Positions 54,271-64,000 of a stretch of 64,000 bases of DNA are shown here, in pieces. Source of the DNA: Hamiltosporidium tvaerminnensis (lineage: Eukaryota > Microsporidia > Dubosqiidae); NCBI GenBank assembly GCA_022605425.2, contig JAKIMF020000007.1, positions 124,001-188,000 on the forward strand. The letters run 5' to 3'. The notes under the pieces are model-generated. The model did no database searches and had not been told where the DNA came from. It saw only the letters and a list, made by a program, of their open reading frames with translations. Position numbers and translations under genes: made by a program. The first letter of the stretch is position 1; every line of letters begins with the position of its first letter.

Positions 54271-55293
54271 ACAGAATTTCAATTAAAAATAATATGAAGA
54301 TATCATGTCTATTTAAAACAACACTACCATGAAGACTGTAATTGTAATTAGCCTCATAGTGGAATGTAGCAAAATTTTAATCGGGGTGTCTTTCTCTTTT
54401 GATTCGAACGTTGCGTTCTCAATTAGTTCATAAGTATTTTATTCAGTTGTTCCTTTGTTTCATTTGAATGGATCGGGTATTTTGTGATCAAATTTTTTTA
54501 ATCTTAATTCTTGTTGCTCTTCTTTTTTTTAAAGCGAATCTAAATATTTTTAAATCAATTGGTTGCTGATCTTAATTCTTGTTAATCTTTTTTTTCATTA
54601 AAGTGAACTAGATTTGTGTGGTTTCGATTGGTTTCCAAGCTTTAATTTCGTTTCTCTTTTGTTTTTCCAGCTAGTAACCCCTTTTTTTTATTTCAACCGT
54701 TTAAAATAGAAAATTGTTTTTCCTTTTTTGAGACATAACTTCTACTTTACATTCACAACTTCCAATTAAGTATTTTTTAAAAAAAAGAGAGAAAGAGATA
54801 GATTGAAGCTTTAAAATAAATATTTAACTTTTTGATAATTTTATATAACTAAAACCCCTTTAACTAGTAACTTATCTAACAGAATTCTTTAAATCACCAA
54901 ATTCTTATTTAACTCCGTTTAAATACAACGTCATATCTAACACCATTCAACTCATCTACTCTAATGAACACCTTTTCTAAAAAATCCCAAATAAAGCCTT
55001 TATACCTATGTTTAAAATAAAAATTAAACTTTTTATAACTAAAACCATAGATAAAATACTTATGATAACACCTTTCTTTTACTATCATTACACACACAGA
55101 CACATACATTCATTTTTATATATTAGGATTTATTGGTTTCTACTTACTTATTAGCTAGTTGATTGATATTAAACTAATGATTGGTTCATTAAAAATATAT
55201 TTATTATCTTACAAATCATCCAATAATCTTTATCATAATTATATGGAAAAAGGAAAATATAAATTTTAAAAGAACAATCGATCTTAGAGAAAA
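54271..55293. other. Spacer, left part perhaps more Helitron
   Basis: The minus strand near 54320-54430 has YELIENATFESKEK-like open sequence that may be the upstream end of the Helitron protein. The rest is AT-rich. A 66-codon minus-strand frame at 54909-55109 cannot be supported as a gene. Confidence 0.4.
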
Positions 55294-55458
55294 ATGAAAT
55301 ATGGGTTTTTAAATAATATTCTACTGTTTTTTATGATGGCCTTTTGCTTCAATTTATTCAAAAAAAAGAGTCCAGCTGAAGAAGAAGAAGAAAGAATCAA
55401 AAATTTTCCGAACAAAATATCTTTATTCGGTTCAAGAGACAACAATGTTATATTATAG
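55294..55458 (+). CDS. Possible small secreted or membrane-anchored protein (54 aa)
   Basis: A 54-codon frame starting ATG. Residues 1-22 (MKYGFLNNILLFFMMAFCFN, then LF) form a hydrophobic signal or anchor segment. The next residues are charged (KKKSPAEEEEERIKNF), and the protein ends PNKISLFGSRDNNVIL. The sharp change from hydrophobic to charged residues, and a GC-richer middle (agtccagctgaagaag), are what favour a gene. It has no homologue and no CCC/GGG triplet. The shortness keeps confidence moderate. Confidence 0.4.
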   Translation: MKYGFLNNILLFFMMAFCFNLFKKKSPAEEEEERIKNFPNKISLFGSRDNNVIL

Positions 55459-58400
55459 ATTTAGATTGTAGCTACACTTTTAAAGGTAAATAAAGTATTT
55501 CTAACTATTTATATTAACTTTTAATTATTCTTTAAAAAAATATAATTTAATATTGAAAATTCGAATTATATAGTCTATGCCTCTATTCTTATTCTGTATT
55601 GGGTTCTCTATAGAGTTTTATTTTATTTTTATTTAAATTTTAGGCTTTGTTTTCAGTGTCTCAATCCTAAAAAAATCCAAGGTTTGTTTCTATGAAAGGC
55701 TATTTTTTCGCTTGAAAAAAATCAAATTTCGGTTCTAGGTTATATATAACGTAGCTAATGAAATGGATTTCTTCTTAATTTAGAACATTCATTTGTATTT
55801 GATTTAAACTCAAATAATTTGTCAAAATAATTAAAAAAATGTTTCATTTAACTCATAAATACTTTGGGTAATTCAAGCTTTTATAATAAAATTGATTTGT
55901 AATTTTAAACTTATATTTATTAATAAATAAAGAATTACATTTTGGCTGTCTAAGTGATTATTTTAAAACTAAACATACTAATACGGTTCGATCTTTATAT
56001 CAAAATATAAAATTTAAAGGATTCAAGTTTTACGAATTTCTAATTAATCTAAATTAGTTGTTTCCGTTTTAATACAAAAAAAACAATAAAATTTATATCC
56101 ATTTAGTATTTTAGATCATCAAATAAATACTACTGACTCATGTTCTTCACAATATTTCTTTAAGATTTTATGAAAATTTAAGGAAAATTTATTTTTTTTA
56201 CTCTAAACTTTATATGTATTCAAGGAAAACAAATTTGAAGATATTAGAACAAATTTAATGAGTTAAATACGATTATATATGCATATGGTTTTGTATAGTA
56301 TCACTATATACACAAAATATTCATAAATCTTGGTATTTGTCTTTTTGAAAACATGAAGTATAGGTTAAAACAAGGAAGGTTTTGTTTTATAATTTTAGAT
56401 TTTTAATATTAGATCATTTAAAGAAATCAATTTTCTATTACTTTTAAATCCTATGTAACTAATTTATTCGATTAATTTGCTATAATAAACAATTTAAATG
56501 TTATCTGAGTTGTTTTATAAGTTTATTTCCAATATAATTTTCCAGCTTAAATTTTGAAGAAAAATATTCTTCATTAGAAGATTAGTGTTATATCTTTATT
56601 CTTTATCGGTCAAATAACTAAATTATAACACTAATCTTTTTTTGGATATTTCTTTGGGCTGAGAACATATTTAAGCTTCTAAATATCTATATGTGTGTCT
56701 CTTAAGAGTTTCTATATTTATAAACAAGTACATTCTTTATTCCTAGTTTATATTGTAGGATAGGAATTAAACATATATAATTGGTATTCCATTCTGCGAA
56801 AATATACAAAACTGGTTTAAGTCATTGTTTTTCCTTTGATACTTAAACAAAAACATTATTTTTGCTTTATGAACATAAACAATACATCTTCAAATCAGTT
56901 TTGTACAAAATTTTTTTTACATAAAGTCAATACATCTATATAAGTGTATAAGATAATCTTAAGATTAGATACTTTCTAATACCTTTTATCATTTATATGT
57001 GTTACCATTCAATGTTTTCAGTGTATTCTATCGTTCCTCTTGACAAATTGTCAAGGATTTGTTAAAATTTATTACTCTTATGAACAATTGTTGTAAAATA
57101 AAATTTTGACTTGTCGTTCTCAAAATAAAACCAAATCAAGCCGTTTAAAAAGCGAATGCACTCTAATATTAGATAATTAAATCAGAAAAACTGCTTAGTG
57201 TTTACTAAAATCTATTATTTTTAGTTTGATTCTGGGACTTATATAATCTAATAAAGATTGTAGGGTGTTTGTTAACTTTCGACTAAATATCCGGAGTAAA
57301 TCAAAGCATAGTACATTTGCTTGCAAATTATCAAATTACTCTTTAAGCTTTTGTTTTTATTTATCATTTAGTGTTACATGTAGCAATTTATACAACCAGA
57401 ATTTTAGATTTTACTCTCAAAAATTAGTTTTGGTCACAATAAAGTTTTTGCATTCGTATAATTTGTCAAAATTTTGACATTTATGAAATTTTTGATTTAT
57501 ATTTTAAACATAGTTCGTTTTTTCGATTGAAGTACATTTTAATATTTACTAGACACTTATATTTCAATAAATAGAAAAATGAATGAACTTATATTATAAC
57601 AAATGTTGTAACTTCAATAGCAAAATAATATTCGGTATAAATTTGTGGTTTTGGTTGTAATATTATTAATTTAGCAAATAGGAAAATTATAAATGCAATT
57701 TTCAGATACATTAGAGAAAATAAATTAGATAAAACTGCATTTTATTTTATATCTGTGACCGTTTAAATTCCAAGGTTCTATATACTTATATAAAAATCGA
57801 CAGTTTATTCTAATCCATTACATACTTAAGACAAACGGCTAGATACCCAAATTTAAAACACATCCTTAAAATCCAAGGATATCTTCAAAGATAGATAAGA
57901 ATGTATTTATTTTACATAATTTTACTTTTTACAAATATGATTAAGGATATAGCGAAGTATAAACATTTTTTTGTTTTCTTCTTTTAACTTCTTTTGAACT
58001 TAAGCATGTTTTTAGGTTTATGTTTTTAAGAATTATTCTTTTATCTGTAAATTTTCTCTATCAGAGATTTGATGACAATTAAAATAGAAATTATACTTTT
58101 CTGATTTTACTTTAAAGCCATTCAATATCCCTTTTGAGTAATATCTCATAATATATACTTATTGAATTTATATGATACTTAGTCACGAAATAATTGTTCA
58201 ATATATCAACCAGAGCATTTATATTAAGATAGTTCGGTTTATACGAAACAAAATCGTAATAATCATCTTATCTAAGTTCATTTACTTAAATAATATATTT
58301 TATAATTGAATTATAGAGATTTATTAAATTACGAACACCACATTTTTCTCATGTCTAGTTGAGAAATTCTAATCCAATTACTCGCCAAGATAAACAACTA

Positions 58401-58840
58401 AGCTTCTTATCACTTTCATTCTCTTATGTAACATTTGATGTTGATCCTTAATAAAATCTAAGTTTTTATCATGTAAATATTGAAATTTCATATTTACTTT
58501 CTGTTATCATATATGATAAAATAGTTCAAGCCATCCCCCTAAGCCTTCTCAAAACCATTTTCGACAAATATATTTTCTTAAAATTTTAGTTAATTATAAA
58601 TCCTGTGTGATAACCTACTATTGTATAATTTTTAACTTTCTCTCCTGAATCTATTCTTATAGTTTATTATGATCTAATATTTCCTGACTCAAAACTTAAA
58701 ATGCAAAGTAATGATTCGTATTTAATAAATAATAGAGACAATTTTCAAACCAAGTGTATCTGTATCTATTTTACTCGTTAAAAACCATATATTTCATATG
58801 TGTAATAAAAAATATAAACTTAAAGTGTGTTTATGAAACA
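55459..58840. other. Long gene-poor stretch
   Basis: I see no gene, RNA or known element in this 3.4 kb; the 70-codon frame at 57265 is AT-driven. Confidence 0.5.
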
Positions 58841-59045
58841 TTTCCTAATCTTATTCACACCTTTACTATAATAAATCATGTCGCCAATCCTCTCTATTCC
58901 TACCATTTTCCTAATCTTATTCACACCTTTACAATAATACATTATGTCATCAATCCTCTCTATTCCTACCTTTTTCCCAATCCTATTCCAGCTTTACAAT
59001 AATACATTATGTCGTCAATCCTCTCTATTCCTACCATTTTCCTAA
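58841..59045 (+). repeat. 66-bp tandem repeat (three units)
   Basis: Units start tttcctaatcttattcacac at 58841, 58907 and 58973, and the start of a fourth lies near 59038. The period is a multiple of three, so one strand has a stop-free repeat peptide (FPNLIHTF...NPLYSY), but there is no other sign of a gene. Confidence 0.85.
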
Positions 59046-60522
59046 TCCATATTTTCCTTCTTTATTCAACACAATTATACCTAGAAATACAAATTACCTA
59101 ATAATTTATATTATTTCCAAAAAAAACCTTATCACCAAAATATTATATAAGACATACCTTAAAAAAACCAACCAATTTAAAAATATTATTGTTTTTTTAA
59201 CAATTTCATCTAAGATAATCTTAATATAAACTTATATATTAAAAAAACCATAAAATATATTTTAAACCGCATAAAATTATTAATTAAATTAAAAGAGATA
59301 TGAATTGGATAAGAAAAAAGAAAAAAGATAATAAATTGTATTTAGAAACTAAAGAAAATGCTTTATCTGTAATAGAAAGTACATTACTATCAAAAGAACA
59401 GATCAAACATTTAAAAAGCAAAGAAAATATATGGAAATAAATGGAAATATAAAGAAAAACTAAGAAAATAAATGGAAATATAAAGAAAACTAAGAAAATA
59501 AAGAAAATAAATAACTTAAAGAAACTAAATAATCCAAAAAAATATAAAAAAACCCAATGAACTTAAAGAAAAACTAAGAAAATATAAAAATACAATTATT
59601 GAAGGTAATCCAAGATTTGAAAAATATTAAAAAAAAAATATTTCTAATTTTAAAGACAGATAATTAAATGATAAAAATAAATAATAAAGAGTTAAATCTT
59701 ATAATTAAGCTTTAATTCAAACATTCTAAATCCTATAAATTCATTTATTTTATCTTAAATCCTATAATATATAAATCTTCATACATTGTAATTCTTAATT
59801 TTCTAACTTATAACATATAAATCTTCATACATTGTAATTCTTAATTTTCTAACTTATAAATCCTATAACTGATAAATTATAAATCTTCATACATTGTAAT
59901 TCTTAAGTTTTATATTAATTTCTTAATTATAAGATTAAATACTTTAATTAAGCATTCATTAAGACAAACAAATGATATAAAATTAATATAAAACCTATTT
60001 TGAATCTCTCTTTTCTATTTATATCTTCTCTTTACATCTCCCCATCTATCTATACAATATAATATAATATAATATATCCATATTATATCTCTATCTATCT
60101 ATCTATCTATATCCCCATCTATCCGTAGTATATATCTATCCATCTATCCCTTTACCCCCATATAATATACCTCTATCTCTTACTTTCTATTTATAAACTA
60201 AGCACCTCTTTTCTTATCAATAACGTAACATTAAAATATAAAATGTCACATTCAAATTCAAACACTGTTTAACCAATAGAAAAGTCAATGATAACAACTT
60301 TAGATGAATAAAACATAAACTGTGATATATAATAGTGATATATTACTTATATATTACTAGTGATATAGCAGTAATACAAATATATTAGTAATCTATTAGT
60401 AATGTACAAATGTATTAGTAATACAAATGTAGTAGTAATACAAATATATTAGTAATGTACAAAAATAAATTTCTAAAATATAAATCAATTATTTAACTAT
60501 TAAACCATTTAAATAACTACTA
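59046..60522. other. Repeat-rich spacer
   Basis: Contains several simple repeats: aaataaatggaaatataaag (59445-59520), a ~55-bp unit with ataaatcttcatacattgta (three times, 59765-59912), ATCT tetranucleotides (60089-60110) and attagtaatacaaatgt repeats (60327-60465). A 46-codon frame at 59300-59440 (MNWIRKKKKDNK...) looks mildly protein-like but cannot be supported. Confidence 0.6.
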
Positions 60523-60808
60523 CATACCACTTATCTAAATACTGTTATTATATACAACCAATAGAAATAATTATCTATTTAACTAATACATAACACTTAT
60601 CTAAATACTGTTATTATATACAACCAATAGAAATAATTATCTATTTAACAAATACATACCACTTATCTAAATACTGTTATTATATACAACCAATAGAAAT
60701 AATTATCTATTTAACAAATACATAACACTTATCTAAATACTGTTATTATATACAACCAATAGAAATAATTATCTATTTAACAAATACATAACACTTATCT
60801 AAATACGT
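60523..60808. repeat. 66-bp tandem repeat (4.3 units)
   Basis: Units starting catacCACTTATCTAAATAC or cataacactt at 60523, 60589, 60655, 60721 and 60787. They are almost identical, so the array is young. It ends about 80 bases before the RING-H2 gene. Confidence 0.92.
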
Positions 60809-60879
60809 TTTAAAAAAAAGTATTGGCTCGTATTTTTCTAGAATTTTTTTTTAAAATTTAAAAACATTACAATACAGAA

Positions 60880-60882
60880 CCC
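60880..60882 (+). promoter_or_regulatory. CCC start-context triplet
   Basis: CCC five bases before the ATG at 60888. Confidence 0.6.
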
Positions 60883-60887
60883 TTTTA

Positions 60888-61331
60888 ATGAAAAGAAAAA
60901 ACATACCTCCAAATCCTAGAAAGACTAAGCGAATTAGACGAGATCGACAACCATCTGTGTCACGGGGACCGGTGAGTGAAAATATAAATGATGATTTTAC
61001 ATTTGAACTGATATTCTTTATAATGCCTGTTACTGGTAGAATTACAGCTAATTTTATGTTGAGAAATAATTTACAGATTATTATTGAAGTTTTTTCGTTG
61101 AATCCTTTGCCACCCAAAACTGTTTCCAAGGTAGATTTGGAAGAGATACCTGTTGTTAAATATGTGAAGGGTGTTATACCACAGACAGAGTGTTCTATAT
61201 GTCTTTTGCCTTATCGTGTAGGACAAAGGCTTAGATCTTTTAAGTGTGGACATTATTTTCATTGTAAGTGTGTTGATAAGTGGTTGCTTGGGTTTAGTGA
61301 TAAGTGTCCTATGTGTCGTGTTACTGTATAA
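60888..61331 (+). CDS. RING-H2 E3 ubiquitin ligase
   Basis: A 147-aa protein with a C-terminal RING-H2 finger: Cys102, Cys105, Cys120, His122, His125, Cys128, Cys140 and Cys143 (ECSICLLPY...FKCGHYFHCKCVDKWL...CPMC). The C3-H2-C3 order and the Trp after the sixth ligand are typical of E2-binding RING-H2 ligases. The N-terminus is basic (RKTKRIRRDR), perhaps a nuclear signal, and no membrane segment is clear. The region 36-70 is hydrophobic (FELIFFIMPV...) and may be a beta-rich fold. Base composition is less AT-rich than its surroundings. It is flanked on both sides by tandem repeats. Substrate unknown. Confidence 0.88.
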   Translation: MKRKNIPPNPRKTKRIRRDRQPSVSRGPVSENINDDFTFELIFFIMPVTGRITANFMLRNNLQIIIEVFSLNPLPPKTVSKVDLEEIPVVKYVKGVIPQTECSICLLPYRVGQRLRSFKCGHYFHCKCVDKWLLGFSDKCPMCRVTV

Positions 61332-61447
61332 TTACATAGTTTATAGATTTTGTTAAAAATAAAATAAATAAACTAATTTAAGTATTTTTATATTTCTATA
61401 TTTGTATATTTGTATATTGTATTATATTGGTTTTTATTATATTGTGT

Positions 61448-61620
61448 TGGTATGTGTTATGAAAGGAGTAGAGATATGTGTTATGAAAGGAGTTGGTATG
61501 TGTTATGAAAGGAGTTGTTTTGTCTCGAGAAAGGAGTTGAGATGTATGTTATGAAAGGAGTCGAGATATGTGTTATGAAAGGAGTTGAGATGTGTGTTAT
61601 GAAAGGAGTTGAGATATATT
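61448..61620. repeat. Tandem repeat around gtgttatgaaaggagtt
   Basis: About seven imperfect 20-26-bp units with core gttatgaaaggagttgagat, starting some 115 bases after the RING-H2 stop. One unit is mutated to gtctcgagaaaggag. Confidence 0.85.
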
Positions 61621-61799
61621 TGTAAAAATATTTATTTATAATTTTAATTGAATAAATTAAAAAAAATATTTTAAAAAAATATATTATTGTGGTTTGTAGT
61701 AGTGAAGGGGAAGATTAATAAATGCAAAGAAAATGAAAAATGGATAGGAATGAGTAAAGTAAAGAAAATATAAACTATAAATAATTAAATAAAGAAGTT

Positions 61800-62005
61800 A
61801 AAGAATTGAAACTAGGAAACTAAGAATTAAATAATTAAATAATGATTAGAATTAAGAATGATAATGAAGTTAAAGAATTGAAACTAGGAACTAGAAATTA
61901 GGAATAAGAAACCAGAAACTAGAAAACTAGGAATAAGAAACCAGAAACCAGAAACTAGAAATTAGGAATAAGAAAACTAGAAATTAGGAATGAGAATAAG
62001 AATGA
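61800..62005. repeat. A/G-rich imperfect repeat
   Basis: Repeats of aaactaggaa and agaaaccagaaactag type. No coding potential. Confidence 0.7.
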
Positions 62006-62403
62006 ATTTGATGTTTTTATTTAAATTTTAAAATTTGAATTGTTCATTTAATTTTTTTGTATTTTTTTTTATAAAAATTATAAATTTTATTGAATGATTG
62101 GATTTCTTTATCTTTTGTTATAATTTACATTGTTATTTGTAATTAATATATTTCATTGTTATTTATAAAAGTAAAATTTGAGATTTGAGAGTTAAAATTC
62201 TTTTTTTTTTAAATATTTATTTTTATTAATTAAATTGAAAAATGTTTAGAAGAAATGTAAATAATAATTAGATTGTAAAAAAATATTTCTAATTTGTACA
62301 TCATTAGGTATTGATTATGTCTTATTTAAATTCTAATCAATTATTTTAGGTTTTTTTTATATCAAAAACTAAAAGTTTCATATATTTTTTGTAATTGATT
62401 ATT

Positions 62404-62632
62404 TATAGTTAATCTCTATATTCTTATTTATAGTTAATCTTTATATTCTTAATTATAGTTAATCTCTATATTCTTAATTATAGTTAATCTGTATATTCTT
62501 ATTTATAGTTAATCTGTATATTCTTATTTATAGCGTATCCCTATATTCTTATTTATAGTTAATCTCTATATTCTTATTTATAGTTAATCTCTATATTCTT
62601 AATTATAGTTTATCTCTATATTCTTAATTACG
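62404..62632. repeat. 25-bp tandem repeat (nine units)
   Basis: Units of atagttaatctctatattct followed by tattt or taatt; nine copies with scattered substitutions. Confidence 0.9.
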
Positions 62633-64000
62633 ATATTTACTACTGGTTATTAAGCTCGTAGATTCCGACTTGATTTTACGTTTTACATTCCACAAAAATA
62701 AACCATAACATGAGATTTACTATCTTTTAATTTGAGTATCAAAGCTATAATTTCTTAATCTTTATTTTGGTTTTTAATACTTCATATGATATTTTATCAG
62801 AATATTTTCTTGTTTTTAATAGTTTGCAGGTAAATTCTTAAATAATTTAAAGAAATTTTTTGATTTGTATGTTTTTCTTCTTCAGATTTTATTTGCTTTT
62901 GGTTTTTTTTTTAGAAGCTTCAGCTCAATATTTTCTTTATATTCTGTTTAGATAAACATATATTTTTATTTCATCTGTTTTTTTCTTTCTTAAAAGTATT
63001 TATATATGTGAAACGTTTTTTCTTTGTCTCATAAAAAGTCTTTTTTAACTAATATACTGTTTAAGTTTATATATTGGTTTTATAATATCTTAATTATATT
63101 TATTAATTTTTAAGTCGAGCAGGTATAATTATTAAAGATATAAATGAAATATACAGAGTTAAGAGGAAAAAAATAATTAATTCGCTTTTTAAGCTTCGGT
63201 AAAAAATCTTAAGAATTAAATTCTGAAAAAAATTGTTACTTAAAATATAATTTTTACAAAATGACTATTTGTGTGATTGATCTCTTGAAAAAAATTTGGT
63301 CAAAAAAACCAGCCTTTTTTTTAGACTAAAATATTTTTTTTAACTAACTGTGTGATTTGTCCGAGTTAGATTCAAGTAAATCTCAGTTAGCAAAATACTT
63401 GTCTTAACTTTATCCTGGCAAATTACGTAAGTGGTTAAGATTTTAAAAAAAAACAAGATAATATTTTTTAAATATATGTTGTGATCTATGATAATACATG
63501 AGGGTTATTAAAAGATGGTTAATACGAATATCTTTTTTAATCAATCAAACTATTTTTGTTTTTTTATTTTCATTTCTGTGTCCAATTATTGGTGTAAGAT
63601 TTATGAACAAATAATAAGAGTCATATTATTAATCTAAAAAATTAAGATTTCAAGTCTTTGTTATCGTCGCCATGGCATTGCTCTATTGAATAATGGATTT
63701 TATTTAGGTTTAATCTATTAATATAAACTAATGTTCTGTTTTTTTATTAAATAAATATTTTTTTATGGTTTTTTGTTGTATTTATACTTGATTACTGCTA
63801 ATTCTGTGTTGTAATTTATATTTTGAATAGATGCTTTGTTTAGAATCACTTCATTATCGATTTGGCTTGGAATATTTTAATATTTGTTGGGTTGACACCT
63901 AGATTCTCGTTTGAACTAAATATAGGGATTTGATGTAAATTTCCTCTTTGTGTCAGGATAGATGGTATTTTACGAGTTTAATTGATTTTTAATCTTAATT
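62633..64000. other. Gene-free right edge
   Basis: AT-rich. No gene, RNA or element is recognised to the end of the window. Confidence 0.5.

Noticed and set aside
54909-55109. 66-codon minus-strand frame
   Set aside because: No homologue, no start-context triplet and a composition that fits the surrounding spacer.
58754-59002. 82-codon frame over the 66-bp repeats
   Set aside because: The frame is open because the period is a multiple of three; there is no start context, homology or coding-like composition.
59300-59440. 46-codon Lys-rich frame
   Set aside because: It lies in an A-rich repeat region where such frames arise easily; nothing else supports it.

Overview
The window is very AT-rich, intron-poor eukaryotic DNA with short, divergent genes separated by long non-coding stretches. 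It most resembles a microsporidian with an expanded genome (of the Edhazardia, Hamiltosporidium or Anncaliia kind; the species cannot be told from this sequence). The evidence is: intron-less and reduced versions of conserved eukaryotic proteins; a CCC or GGG triplet just upstream of many ATG codons, a known microsporidian start-context feature; several predicted secreted proteins without recognisable homologues; and low gene density, with about 16 plausible genes in 64 kb.

Left part (1-20 kb). A divergent pair opens the window: a PCID2/Thp1-like TREX-2 subunit (-) and a HEI10-like meiotic RING protein (+). A TMEM208-like small membrane protein and a clear BRCA2/Brh2 homologue follow, with one BRC-like motif, helical domain, OB1 and OB2. 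Next comes a 3.3-kb R4/Dong-type non-LTR retrotransposon (-) flanked by a perfect 14-bp target-site duplication, then a GC-richer remnant of an unrelated LINE, a nested pile of short retroelements, a multi-pass membrane protein and an arrestin-fold, Rgp1-like protein.

Middle part (20-43 kb). Two predicted secreted proteins lie in tandem (21.5 and 24.0 kb), the second with a Pro/Ala/Asp repeat tail. Then come a 726-bp structured retroelement with target-site duplications, a long gene-poor stretch, a small Tudor-like protein, a Lys/Ser-rich protein followed by a 72/83-bp tandem array, a ubiquitin-specific protease, a third secreted protein and a REX1-type RNA exonuclease.

Right part (43-64 kb). 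This holds a 5'-truncated R4 copy, an AHA1 Hsp90 co-chaperone, the second copy of the 726-bp element, a GOLPH3/Vps74 gene flanked by R4 3'-end fragments in opposite orientations, a decayed Helitron Rep region, a possible 54-aa secreted protein, and a RING-H2 ubiquitin ligase inside a cluster of tandem repeats.

How it fits together: the conserved genes belong to core functions (mRNA export, recombination and meiosis, Golgi trafficking, ubiquitin, RNA processing, Hsp90). The rest of the DNA is largely the debris of at least five element types: R4/Dong, a second LINE, a ~230-bp SINE-like family sharing that LINE's 3' end, the 726-bp structured element, and a Helitron. Short direct duplications of 64-75 bp recur throughout.
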